A program made the translations under genes and the position numbers. DNA of 60,149 nucleotides from DASSKP01 sp035695045. Its GTDB lineage: Bacteria > Actinomycetota > Actinomycetes > JAFAQI01. Below are positions 44,226 through 52,664 of the stretch, piece after piece. The stretch's first letter is position 1; the number at the start of each line of letters is the position of its first letter. The stretch is from assembly GCA_035695045.1 (NCBI GenBank), contig DASSEX010000082.1:1-60149 (forward strand), given 5' to 3'. Below the pieces are notes generated by a model that made no database searches, had not been told where the DNA came from, and was given only the letters and a program-made list of their open reading frames with translations.

Positions 44226-44268
44226 CAATCGCCGCATAGCGGCCATAGAAGGCCGCTATGTGGCAATG
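44226..44268. repeat. Palindromic element, copy 2 (inverted orientation)
   Basis: A 14-bp stem 44231-44244 with 44251-44264 (GCCGCATAGCGGCC, one G-T wobble) on the loop ATAGAA. It extends outward with CAATC and CAATG. It supplies the stop codon and last codons of the AbiEi-like gene, which reads into it from the right, and follows the sdhB stop by eight bases. Confidence 0.85.
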
Positions 44269-45233
44269 CCCGGCGGCTTGATGAGTCGGACTCCGTCGGG
44301 CATGCCGCGACCGGCGTGCTGCTTGTAGATGCGTTCGATGTTCGCGAGCAGAGCCGGCCCGGCGCGTCGGATTCGCATCGGCGTTGCATCCGTCACCACG
44401 ATCCCGCAGGCCTGAAGCCGTTCCTTGCGCGCGGCCGTGTCCTCGTACTGAGCCCCCCACGCGTGGTACTTCCGGCCGATCACTTCCTGGGCCATGCCCG
44501 CTGACTTGATCAACGCATCGACACAGACAAATGGTCCACCGTCGCCGAGATCCAGCCATTGATTCCACGTCGGTTCAGGAAGCAGCGCGCTCGTGCTCCA
44601 AAGCCGTCTCAGGTCGGCTTCGGCCGACGAGCGAAGCCCCACGCCTACCGCCAGGAGTGCGCCGTCGGTCGGACGGCACCACTTGTCTCCGATGAGTTGC
44701 CGAGCCGTCTGCAGAGACCGCACCGTCACGACACCCTGCTGCAGCGAACGCGACAGCAGGTTGATGCCACGTCGCGTGTCTCGTTCGTTCCGCGCCGCGA
44801 CGATCGCGGCCGTCGCGGCATCGACGTAGGGGACAAGACCGTGATCTCCAACCGTTATCTGCGCGAGAGCGCGTCGTACGACGACAAACCCACGGGTGCG
44901 GTGCTGGGACAAAGCGGGAACGACGACATGGACACGGTCTCCGGCTGGCCGCGGCACGTCGAGGCCGTACCAACGGAGGGCATCGACACCGTCTATCGCG
45001 GCGTCTGCGCCTGCCCACAGGCTTGCGGCGATCAACAGCTGCCGGCGCGTCCGGCTGCCGGGCTCCGTCAGGATGACGCCGCTGATCAGCCGCTGCCATC
45101 GGCCGCGGGTGACGCGTTTGTCGATGGCGTTGCGGCTGATCCCGTGTCCGAGCAGCTGGTCTACGGTCGCGACACCATCCTGGGCGTGGAGGAGTGCCTC
45201 GAGCGTCGCTGCCGTCTTGATGGTTCGAGGCAT
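44256..45233 (-). CDS. AbiEi-like winged-helix protein with PD-(D/E)XK-like C-terminus
   Basis: A 325-residue protein of a family often labelled type IV antitoxin AbiEi in actinobacteria. The N-terminus is a winged helix (ALLHAQDGVATVDQLLGHG, then VTRGRWQRLISGVIL). The C-terminal part has VCVDALIK, then QEVIGRKYHAWGAQYED and ERLQACGIVVTDATP. These resemble the D...ExxG.xYH core of the Vsr/DUF559 nuclease fold. No AbiEii toxin gene neighbours it. It is bracketed by palindrome copies 2 and 3, and its TAG stop is inside copy 2. ATG at 45233 fits the family start; a GTG at 45293 is possible. It may be a DNA-binding regulator or nuclease, but no activity is proven. Confidence 0.7.
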   Translation of the reverse strand: MPRTIKTAATLEALLHAQDGVATVDQLLGHGISRNAIDKRVTRGRWQRLISGVILTEPGSRTRRQLLIAASLWAGADAAIDGVDALRWYGLDVPRPAGDRVHVVVPALSQHRTRGFVVVRRALAQITVGDHGLVPYVDAATAAIVAARNERDTRRGINLLSRSLQQGVVTVRSLQTARQLIGDKWCRPTDGALLAVGVGLRSSAEADLRRLWSTSALLPEPTWNQWLDLGDGGPFVCVDALIKSAGMAQEVIGRKYHAWGAQYEDTAARKERLQACGIVVTDATPMRIRRAGPALLANIERIYKQHAGRGMPDGVRLIKPPGIAT

Positions 45234-45307
45234 TCGGCAAGCGTGGACGAGGTCACCGGGCTCACGGACAACGCTGCCGCCGACGGTGGACAACCGGCGG
45301 CCCTGTG

Positions 45308-45350
45308 CATCGCCAGATATCCGCCTTCTATGGCCGAGATCTGGCGATTG
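45308..45350. repeat. Palindromic element, copy 3
   Basis: Outer arms ATCGCCAGAT (45309-45318) and ATCTGGCGAT (45339-45348) are exact reverse complements. The centre CCGCCTTCTATGGCCG matches the other two copies. It lies between the start of the AbiEi-like gene and the stop of the aminotransferase gene, ending one base before the latter. Confidence 0.8.
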
Positions 45351-45351
45351 G

Positions 45352-47055
45352 TCAGGTCGGGAGGCAGGTGGCGGGGAGGTCGAACCAGCGGAGGGCTTCG
45401 AAGTCCTCGCGGAGGCCGGCCGGCGGTTGGCTGCACTCCGGGACGTCGCGTTCGGCCGCGAGCTTCTCCGCCTCCCGGAGGTGCTCGTCGAGCACGGACT
45501 CGGGCGCTCGGACGTCGTGGCGCGGATACGTCATCTCTCCGGTCGTGCCGTCGTAACGCACGTCCGCGAGCCGTAGCGGCGGCTCGATCGGCCCGAGCTT
45601 GTGGTGCCAGAGCCCCGTCGCCACGTCGAAGCGGTAGTCGGTGAGGAACTTCGCGCCGTCGCGCGCGACGAAACGCACCGCCTCGATGACGTAGTCGGCG
45701 ACGTGCTCGTCGAGGAAGTAGGTGAAGTTCACCCGCACCCAGCCGGGCTTGATGCCTTCGCAGCCGTGCGTGATCTCGCGTTCGAACGCGTGCGAGCGCT
45801 CCAGGTCGATGCCGAGCAGGCGGTGACCGTACGGCCCTGCGCAGGAGCATCCGCCGCGGGACTGGATGCCGAACAGGTCGTTGAGCAGCGCGACGACGAA
45901 GTTGTGGTGCAGATAGCGGCCGCCGGGACGTCGTACGACGAAAGACACGATCGACAGTCGTTCGGCGTCCGGGTTGCCGAGGATCTCGATCGAAGGCTCG
46001 ACCGACCATGCGTCGACGGCTCGGCGCAGCAAGGCCTCCTCAGCCGCTCGGATGACCGGCACCCCGACAGCCTGCTTGAGCTGGAAGACCAGCCCTGCGC
46101 GGATCGAGCCGACGATGTCCGGCGTCCCGCCTTCCTCACGCAGCACCGGATCGTCGAGGTAGACGTGCTCCTCCGGGTTGACGTAGGCCACCGTCCCGCC
46201 ACCCGGCACCGTCGGCACGCGGTTGGCGACGAGTGACCGGCGTACCGCAAGCACGCCCGGCGTGCCCGGCCCACCGATCAGCTTGTGCGGCGACAGGAAG
46301 ACGGCGTCCTTCGCGGCGTCGGGGAGGCCCGCCGGACACATGTCGATGTCGACGTACGGCGCCGCCGCAGCACAGTCCCAGAACGAGAGCGCCCCGTGCC
46401 GGTGCAGCAGCTGTGTGACGCGCACGGTGTCGGTCACGATGCCGGTCACGTTGCTCGCGGCCGAGAACGAGCCGATGCGCAGCGGCCGGTCCGCGAACTC
46501 GACGAGCCTCCGCTCGAGCACGGTCAGATCGAGATGGCCGTCGGCGTCTTCAGGGATCTCGACGACGTCCGCGATCGACTCGCGCCACGGCAGCTCGTTG
46601 GAGTGGTGCTCGAACGGTCCGACGAACACGACCGGACGCTCGGCGTCCGGGACGGTCGCCGACCACCCGTACCTGTCGTCCAGCTGTGTCGGCACCCGTA
46701 GTCCGAGGATGCGCACCATCTTGTCGATGGCGCCGGTCGTCCCCGACCCCGTGAAGATGACGAGGACCTCGTCGTCGCCACCGAGGGCGTCGCGAATGAT
46801 TCGCCGGGCGTCTTCGCGCAACCTCGTCGTCTGCAGACCCGTCCCGCTCGCCTCGGTGTGCGTGTTCGCATAGCGCGGCAGCACTTCACAGCGGATGAAG
46901 TCCTCGATGAACGACAGCGCACGGCCGCTGGCCGTGTAGTCGCAGTAGGTGACCCGTCGCGGGCCGTAGGGGCCGTCCATCAGGGTGTCGTCGCCGATGA
47001 CCGCCTCACGGATGCGCGCCAGCAGCGGCGACGTCGGGAGCTGCGGAGGGGTCAC
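45352..47055 (-). CDS. Class V aminotransferase / cysteine-desulfurase-like protein
   Basis: A 567-residue PLP enzyme. The PLP Lys is in FLSPHKLIGGPGTPG, with ANTHTEASGTGL, FTGSGTTGAIDKM and GPFEHHSNELPWRE as substrate and cofactor blocks. SRGGCSCAGPYGH resembles the Cys-bearing loop of desulfurases. The fold normally needs about 400 residues. About 150 more follow, including GLWHHKLGPIEPPLRLADV and an acidic end, which is unusual. GTG at 47055 is the most plausible start because the family begins a few residues later. It is divergent from the monophosphatase, with about 36 bp between starts. The sulfur or amino acceptor is unknown. Confidence 0.82.
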   Translation of the reverse strand: MTPPQLPTSPLLARIREAVIGDDTLMDGPYGPRRVTYCDYTASGRALSFIEDFIRCEVLPRYANTHTEASGTGLQTTRLREDARRIIRDALGGDDEVLVIFTGSGTTGAIDKMVRILGLRVPTQLDDRYGWSATVPDAERPVVFVGPFEHHSNELPWRESIADVVEIPEDADGHLDLTVLERRLVEFADRPLRIGSFSAASNVTGIVTDTVRVTQLLHRHGALSFWDCAAAAPYVDIDMCPAGLPDAAKDAVFLSPHKLIGGPGTPGVLAVRRSLVANRVPTVPGGGTVAYVNPEEHVYLDDPVLREEGGTPDIVGSIRAGLVFQLKQAVGVPVIRAAEEALLRRAVDAWSVEPSIEILGNPDAERLSIVSFVVRRPGGRYLHHNFVVALLNDLFGIQSRGGCSCAGPYGHRLLGIDLERSHAFEREITHGCEGIKPGWVRVNFTYFLDEHVADYVIEAVRFVARDGAKFLTDYRFDVATGLWHHKLGPIEPPLRLADVRYDGTTGEMTYPRHDVRAPESVLDEHLREAEKLAAERDVPECSQPPAGLREDFEALRWFDLPATCLPT

Positions 47056-47091
47056 TGCCGCATGGTAGGTCGGATACGTGAGGATGCCCCG

Positions 47092-47922
47092 GTGACCACC
47101 GCCTCCGTCGACCCGAACGAGCTGCTCGAGCTGGCGCTTCGGCTGGCCCACGACGCAGCAGCTCTCATTCGGGACAGACCGGCGGATCTCGGCACCGACA
47201 CGAAGGCGACGCCGACCGACGCCGTGACGGTCACCGACCGCGCATCCGAACGCCTGATCCTCGCCGGGCTCGAGGCGGCCAGGCCAGAGGATGCCGTCGT
47301 GGCCGAGGAGAGCGGCAGCTCGGGTGACACCGCGGCCGGCGGTGTGCGCTGGTACGTCGACCCGCTCGACGGCACCGTCAACTACCTCTACGACCTGCCG
47401 CAGTACGCCGTGTCCATCGCGGCCGAGGTCGCCGGGGAGATGGTCGCCGGCGTCGTCCTCGACGTCGCCACGGGCGACGCCTACACCGCGACCCGCGGCG
47501 GCGGTGCCCGCTGCAACGGCAGGCCCCTGACGTGCCGCGACGAGAGCGATCCCGCCCTCGCGCTCGTCGCCACCGGCTTCTCGTACGACGCCCAGCGGCG
47601 CGCGGCGCAGGCGGAGGTCCTGCGGGCCGTCCTGCCGAGGGTCCGGGACATCAGGCGTATGGGTGCTGCTGCGCTCGACCTCTGTGCCGTCGCCGCCGGC
47701 CAGGTCGACGGGTACTTCGAGGAGCGTCTCAAGCCCTGGGACTGGGCGGCCGGCGCGCTCATCGCCCAGGAAGCGGGCGCACGCGTCGGCACCGTCGGCG
47801 GCGGCCCACTCGCGGAGTCGATCGCGCTGGCCGCCAACCCGACGCTGTACGACGCCCTGGAGACGATGCTCGCCGCGACGAACGGCGCCGGTCCGGCAGG
47901 ATCTCGGCCGCCGGCGCCGTAG
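47092..47922 (+). CDS. Inositol monophosphatase-family phosphatase
   Basis: Mg-dependent hydrolysis of a sugar or inositol monophosphate. The 276 residues contain EESGSSG, WYVDPLDGTVNYLYDLP (metal site) and KPWDWAAGALIAQEAGA, the three diagnostic blocks. Relatives include myo-inositol, histidinol and fructose-1,6-bisphosphate phosphatases. No neighbour decides among them. GTG at 47092 is used because the domain starts at once. The lytic transglycosylase gene follows about 60 bp later. Confidence 0.88.
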   Translation: MTTASVDPNELLELALRLAHDAAALIRDRPADLGTDTKATPTDAVTVTDRASERLILAGLEAARPEDAVVAEESGSSGDTAAGGVRWYVDPLDGTVNYLYDLPQYAVSIAAEVAGEMVAGVVLDVATGDAYTATRGGGARCNGRPLTCRDESDPALALVATGFSYDAQRRAAQAEVLRAVLPRVRDIRRMGAAALDLCAVAAGQVDGYFEERLKPWDWAAGALIAQEAGARVGTVGGGPLAESIALAANPTLYDALETMLAATNGAGPAGSRPPAP

Positions 47923-47983
47923 TTCTGTAGCTGGGGGATGGTGCGGCGCGGGGGCCGCCAGTCAGCAGGAGGTCTGTCACACC

Positions 47984-49186
47984 GTGCCCCACGCTCGTGT
48001 CCGGCGTGCCCGGCACCGCGGGTTCCCTCGCCACTACCGGGTCGTCGCGCGGCACAGCCGCGCCCTGAACACGCTCGCCGCCCTGTGCGCTCTCACCGGC
48101 CTGGTCGTCGGCGGCCGGGCCATCGCAGCCGCCCAACATGGTCGGGCAGCGGCGACGCCGGCGGCCGAGAAGCACATCGTCCTGTCGACCACGACCCGGC
48201 CGCCGGAGAAGCGGGCCGACCGCGCTGTCCGGCCGGCAGCGGACATACCGCTGCGCATCCGGCGACCGGACGCTGTGGTCATCCTTCCGGCAGCCGCACG
48301 GCCGGCGGCTGTCGCACGCCTGCAGCGCCGACCCGGCGTTCTGACCGTCGCCGTGCTCTCCCGCGGCACGATCGACGTCCACGGCCACCGGCTGACCGTG
48401 CTGGGGGCGGGCCCGGACGTTCGCGGCCTCACGCCCAGCCTCACTGCGCGTTCCGACGCGCTGTGGGCGTCCGTTGCGCGCAACGAGCTGACCCTGTCGT
48501 ACGCGAAGGCGCAGCGCTATCGCCGCCGCCTCGGCGCGACGTTCGTCGTGGGCGCGCGCAACGGGTACTTCCCGCTGCGACTGGGAGCGTTCGCCGCTCT
48601 CGGGCTCGGCAGCCCAGACGGCCTCGTCAGCGCGGAGGAGGCGACGACGCTCGGGTTCCGGCCGGCACGGGAGCTGGTCGTCAGTGCGCCGCACGTCGAC
48701 ATCGACCGCCTGCGCTCGGACGTCCGGCACCTGTTCGGCGCGCGTGCGCACCTGCAGTCGCTACGGCCGCGACCGGTCAACCAGGACGCATTGCTCAGTG
48801 CCTATGCGCGCGCCACGATCCCGGCGTCGTACCTCGCGCTCTACCGCGCGGCGGCGACCACATGCGCAGGTCTGCCGTGGACGGTGCTCGCGGCGATCGG
48901 CGCGGTCGAGACCGGCCACGGTGCCAACACGCACGTGTCGAGCAAGGGCGCCATGGGACCCATGCAGTTCCTGCCGTCGACGTTCGCCGCGTATGCCGTC
49001 GACGGTGACCACGACGGCATAGCGAACATCAACGATCCGAACGACGCCGTCTACACGGCTGCGCGCTTTCTCTGTTACGCCGGCGCCGGGCTCGGCGGCC
49101 AGTCGCTGTACGACGCCATCTGGGCCTACAACCACGCGGACTGGTACGTCCGCGAGGTCATCAAGCTCGCCGTCGCGTACTCCTAG
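47984..49186 (+). CDS. Membrane-anchored lytic transglycosylase
   Basis: Cleaves peptidoglycan glycan strands. The 400 residues begin with a basic stretch and one hydrophobic segment (NTLAALCALTGLVVGG) that anchors or exports the protein. A Pro/Ala/Arg linker and a domain of about 150 residues of unknown type follow. The C-terminal 120 residues are an SLT/MltB-like domain with catalytic Glu in AIGAVETGHG, then GAMGPMQFLPSTFAAY and AIWAYNHADWYV. GTG at 47984 follows AGGAGG by 11 bases. The stop overlaps that of the convergent aldehyde dehydrogenase by 4 bp. Confidence 0.85.
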   Translation: MPHARVRRARHRGFPRHYRVVARHSRALNTLAALCALTGLVVGGRAIAAAQHGRAAATPAAEKHIVLSTTTRPPEKRADRAVRPAADIPLRIRRPDAVVILPAAARPAAVARLQRRPGVLTVAVLSRGTIDVHGHRLTVLGAGPDVRGLTPSLTARSDALWASVARNELTLSYAKAQRYRRRLGATFVVGARNGYFPLRLGAFAALGLGSPDGLVSAEEATTLGFRPARELVVSAPHVDIDRLRSDVRHLFGARAHLQSLRPRPVNQDALLSAYARATIPASYLALYRAAATTCAGLPWTVLAAIGAVETGHGANTHVSSKGAMGPMQFLPSTFAAYAVDGDHDGIANINDPNDAVYTAARFLCYAGAGLGGQSLYDAIWAYNHADWYVREVIKLAVAYS

Positions 49187-50682
49187 CCCTTACGCCGGCC
49201 GAACCGGAAGTTGTCCAGTCGCTCGATCATCGCGGGCAGCCATGCCGGGCGGTCGAACGCCATCATCTCGATCGGCACGGAGTACTTCACCTTCGCGATC
49301 GACTTCGGACGGGTGAACTCCTTCAGCCCGTCCTCGCCGTGGATCCGGCCGAAGCCCGACTCGCCGACACCCCCGAACGGCAGGGCCGGGAAGCCCGCGA
49401 ACGACAGTGCGGAGTTGACGCTGGCCATCCCGCTGCGCAGACGGCGCGCGGCGTCGTACCCGCGCTTCTTGCCGAACACCGCGGCACCGAGCCCGTACGA
49501 CGTGCGGTTGGCCTTGTCGACCGCCTCGTCCAGGGTTGACACCCGGTTGACCGCGAGCACGGGACCGAACGTCTCCTCGCGCATCATGCGCGCGTCGTCG
49601 GGAACGTCGACGAGGACGATCGGGTCGATCCACGGCGCGCGGATGCTGCCGGGGCCGCCGACGACCGCACGCGCGCCGCGCGACAGTGCGTCGTCGACAT
49701 GCGCCTGTACGACGTCGATCTGCTTCGGCATCGTCATCGGGCCGAGCGCCGCGCCTTCGCCGGCGCGGACGTCCGCTGCCAACGTCGTGAGCTCGTCGAT
49801 GAACTTGTCGTAGACCGCATCGACGACATAGACGCGCTCGATGCCGATGCAGGTCTGGCCGGCGTTGGAGCATCCGCCCCACAACGCTGCGCGCGCGGCC
49901 GCGTGGATGTCGGCGTCGCTGTCGACGAGCAGCGCGTCGTTGCCGCCGAGCTCGAGCAACACCGGTGTCAGTGTCTCTGCGCAGGCAGCCATGATCTTCC
50001 GGCCGGTCGGTGCCGAACCGGTGAAGGCGAGCTTGTCGACGCCGGCACGGCACAGCGCCGCGCCCGTCTCGCCGAAGCCGGTCACGACCTGGAAGACCGG
50101 GTGCTCGGGGACGACCTCGCTGAATGCGTCGGCCAGCCAGACGCCGATTGCGGGTGTGTACTCGCTCGGCTTGAAGACGACCGCGTTGCCTGCGGCGAGC
50201 GCGTAGGCGATGGATCCCATCGGTGTGAACAGCGGGTAGTTCCACGGTCCGATCACGCCGACCACACCGAGGGGCTGGTACTCCAGGATCGGCTTGATGT
50301 TGGAGAGCAGCATCGAGCCGGACACCTTGCGCGGCTTCATGATGCGGCGTGCGTTCTTCGCCGCCCAGTTGAGGTGCTCCAGCACGAGCGTGTGTTCGAT
50401 CAGCGCATCGACCCGCGGCTTGCCGTTCTCGCGTGAGATGAGGTCGAGCAGCTCGTCGCGGCGACGGGCAAGGACGCCTGCGTAGGCGCGCAGCCGGCGG
50501 CCGCGCTCGTCGAAGGACAGCGAGCCCCACCACTGCGCGGCCTTGCGGGCGCGCTGCACGGCTTCGCGCACCTCTGCCTCACCGTGCAGCGGCAGCGTGG
50601 CAACGACATCGCCCGTCGCGGGGGCCAGGGAGTCGAACGTCTCGCCGCCTTCGGTCTGCGGGCGGTCTGTGGTCACGGACAT
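49183..50682 (-). CDS. NAD(P)-dependent aldehyde dehydrogenase
   Basis: Oxidises an aldehyde to an acid (499 residues). The fold's blocks are complete: GPWNYPLFTPMGSIAYAL, VFKPSEYTP, AFTGSAPTGRKIM, catalytic Glu in LLELGGNDALLV, catalytic Cys in NAGQTCIGIERVYV and EETFGPVLAVN. It is closer to broad-range aldehyde dehydrogenases than to the gabD-like gene at 4014. It lies 45 bp downstream of the TreT-like gene on the same strand. A link to trehalose is not obvious. Confidence 0.88.
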   Translation of the reverse strand: MSVTTDRPQTEGGETFDSLAPATGDVVATLPLHGEAEVREAVQRARKAAQWWGSLSFDERGRRLRAYAGVLARRRDELLDLISRENGKPRVDALIEHTLVLEHLNWAAKNARRIMKPRKVSGSMLLSNIKPILEYQPLGVVGVIGPWNYPLFTPMGSIAYALAAGNAVVFKPSEYTPAIGVWLADAFSEVVPEHPVFQVVTGFGETGAALCRAGVDKLAFTGSAPTGRKIMAACAETLTPVLLELGGNDALLVDSDADIHAAARAALWGGCSNAGQTCIGIERVYVVDAVYDKFIDELTTLAADVRAGEGAALGPMTMPKQIDVVQAHVDDALSRGARAVVGGPGSIRAPWIDPIVLVDVPDDARMMREETFGPVLAVNRVSTLDEAVDKANRTSYGLGAAVFGKKRGYDAARRLRSGMASVNSALSFAGFPALPFGGVGESGFGRIHGEDGLKEFTRPKSIAKVKYSVPIEMMAFDRPAWLPAMIERLDNFRFGRRKG

Positions 50683-50727
50683 GTCAGTCTCCTCGCGAGT
50701 CTCGTGACCAAGCGTTGCACGCCAGGT

Positions 50728-52146
50728 TCAGTCAGCGCGAGGGAGGCTGGTGAGCAGCTCCGCCCAGCGCGTCAGGTGGACGTCCGGCAGGAACTCCCGG
50801 GCACGCTCGTGCGCCGCGGCACCGATCTTGGCCGGAAGCTCCGGATCGTCGAGGAGCCGTCGGACCGCGGCACCGAAGGCCGCGAGGTCGTGCGGGTCCT
50901 CGATCAGTGACCCGCAGCCGTCGTCGGTGATCTGGTCCACGATGCCGCCGACGGCGCTCGCCACCACCGGCTTGTTCTTCCACATCGCCTCGATGACGGT
51001 GAGGCCGAATCCCTCGGCCAGGCTCTTCTGGGCCACGACCGTCGCGCGACGCTGCAGCGCGTTGACGATCACCGCGTTCTCCTCGGTGTCGGCGGTCGGG
51101 AGGCATGCCAGATGTACCCGTCGGCGCTCCGCGTGCGGCAGGGCGCGCCAGCGCTCGGAGCAGTCCTCGAAGACCGCGACACTCTCCGGGTCGTCCGCGA
51201 CGCCGGTCACGTTCGGCCCGACGAGGAGCAGGTGCGCGTCGGTCGTGCCGTCGACGTGCTCGGCGAACGCCGTCAGGACTCCCGCCATGTCCTTCAGGGC
51301 GTCCCATCGCGAGACCTGCACGACCAGCGGTGCATCCGGAGGCGGCGGCGGACCCAGCTGCAGCACGTCGGCCTGGCGGTCGACACGCGCCGGTGAGCCG
51401 TCCCGTCGCTGGTAGGTCGGCGGCCCGCCGTTGCGGCCCTGGATGAGCCCTGTGTAGGCGAGCAACCGGTCCACCGTCGCTGCGTCCAGATCGACGTTCT
51501 TGACGGCCAGCGGGTCGACCGACGGCGGGATGACGACGACCCGATCGGCCGGGAAGCCAGGTGGTGCGAACGACTTCCGTGACACGACGAGGAGGTCGAC
51601 GGCCTCGAGGTACGGCGCCAGGAACCGCCAGCCGCGTTCGGTGTAGTCGTTCGTGCCGTCCGCCCCGATGTGGCAACGCCAGACGACCGGCACGCGCGCG
51701 CGACGCAGCATCGGCGCCAGACCGAGCGTCTGTGGGTCGTGCAGGATGACCACGTCCGAGGGCTGAACCATCGTCAACAGGTCCTCGACCTGAGGCTGCA
51801 GCGTCTTCTCGTAGAGCCGTCGCTGGGCACGACCCAGCTCGCCGCCGTCGCCGTGAACCCCGTAGATGTTGTTGTGAACGCGCTTGGTCACGGTGAAGAA
51901 GTCCGCACCGCCGTAGATCACCAGCCAGCGGACGTCGATATCGACGCCGCGGGCATAGGCAAGCAGTGTCGGCAGCATCTCGGCGACGCCACCGCCGGTG
52001 GCCGTCGAGTTGACGTTGACCACGGCGCGCCCGTGCAGCGCCGCCGCGGCCTTGCTCGCCACATCGGCGAAGCCACGGAACCGAGACTCGCCGAGGACGG
52101 GCTCCAGCACGTCGAGCGGCATGGCCCCGACAATCACCTGCTCCAC
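50728..52146 (-). CDS. treT: TreT-like trehalose synthase, GT4 glycosyltransferase
   Basis: Forms trehalose from a nucleotide-glucose and glucose in one step. The 472 residues match the TreT layout: NVNSTATGGGVAEML at the acceptor/donor loop, VVILHDPQTLGLAPML, WRCHIGADGTN, VIPPSVDPLA, VQVSRWDALKDMAGVL and the GT4 donor motif EGFGLTVIEAMWKNKPVVAS. TreT proteins are known from thermophilic archaea and some bacteria, including actinobacteria. The ATG at 52146 follows TCCCGTGGAGC-like sequence on its strand. With OtsA at 38.6 kb this gives two independent trehalose routes in the window. Confidence 0.82.
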   Translation of the reverse strand: MEQVIVGAMPLDVLEPVLGESRFRGFADVASKAAAALHGRAVVNVNSTATGGGVAEMLPTLLAYARGVDIDVRWLVIYGGADFFTVTKRVHNNIYGVHGDGGELGRAQRRLYEKTLQPQVEDLLTMVQPSDVVILHDPQTLGLAPMLRRARVPVVWRCHIGADGTNDYTERGWRFLAPYLEAVDLLVVSRKSFAPPGFPADRVVVIPPSVDPLAVKNVDLDAATVDRLLAYTGLIQGRNGGPPTYQRRDGSPARVDRQADVLQLGPPPPPDAPLVVQVSRWDALKDMAGVLTAFAEHVDGTTDAHLLLVGPNVTGVADDPESVAVFEDCSERWRALPHAERRRVHLACLPTADTEENAVIVNALQRRATVVAQKSLAEGFGLTVIEAMWKNKPVVASAVGGIVDQITDDGCGSLIEDPHDLAAFGAAVRRLLDDPELPAKIGAAAHERAREFLPDVHLTRWAELLTSLPRAD

Positions 52147-52226
52147 GGGACCACCGTGCGGTGCGGCTCGAGACGTCCGCTAGGGCCGGAAGTCCCGGCG
52201 GTCAGGGACGCGAGGAAGCGTTGCCC

Positions 52227-52664
52227 TCAGGCGAGGGACAGCTCGACGTCCACGTTGCCGCGGATGGCATTGCTGTAGGGGCAGACCTGGTGCGCGGTGT
52301 CGACGAGCTGCTGCGCCTGCTCGGCGTCGTCGACCTTCGGCAACGCGATGACGAGGCGCACCGCCAGCCCGTAGCCGACCATCCCCTCGGCCGGGCCGAT
52401 CCCGACCTCGGCGGTCACCGTCGAGCCCTCGGCGTCGAGCTTCATCCGCCGCGCGACGAGCTTCAACGCGGAGTGGAAGCACGACGAGTAGCCGGCCGCG
52501 AACAGCTGCTCCGGGTTGGTCCCCACACCTTCGGCCGGCCCGCCGAGCTCGACCGGCGGGACGAGCTTCACGTCGAGGCGCCCGTCGTCACTCGCCGTGT
52601 GGCCCTCGCGGCCGCCTTCGGCCGTGGCCTTCGCGGTGTAGAGAACCTTCGTCAGCTCGATCAC
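52227..52664 (-). CDS. ohr: Organic hydroperoxide resistance protein Ohr
   Basis: Thiol peroxidase that reduces organic hydroperoxides, using lipoylated partners. The 145-residue OsmC-fold protein has both reactive Cys: GYSSCFHSAL and VCPYSNAIRGNVDVEL. The Arg that activates the first Cys would lie in the N-terminal loop, where GREGHTASDDGRLDVKL is seen. The ATG overlaps the stop of the upstream acyl-CoA dehydrogenase, so the two are co-translated, which fits peroxide protection during fatty-acid oxidation. No OhrR regulator adjoins it. Confidence 0.9.
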   Translation of the reverse strand: MIELTKVLYTAKATAEGGREGHTASDDGRLDVKLVPPVELGGPAEGVGTNPEQLFAAGYSSCFHSALKLVARRMKLDAEGSTVTAEVGIGPAEGMVGYGLAVRLVIALPKVDDAEQAQQLVDTAHQVCPYSNAIRGNVDVELSLA

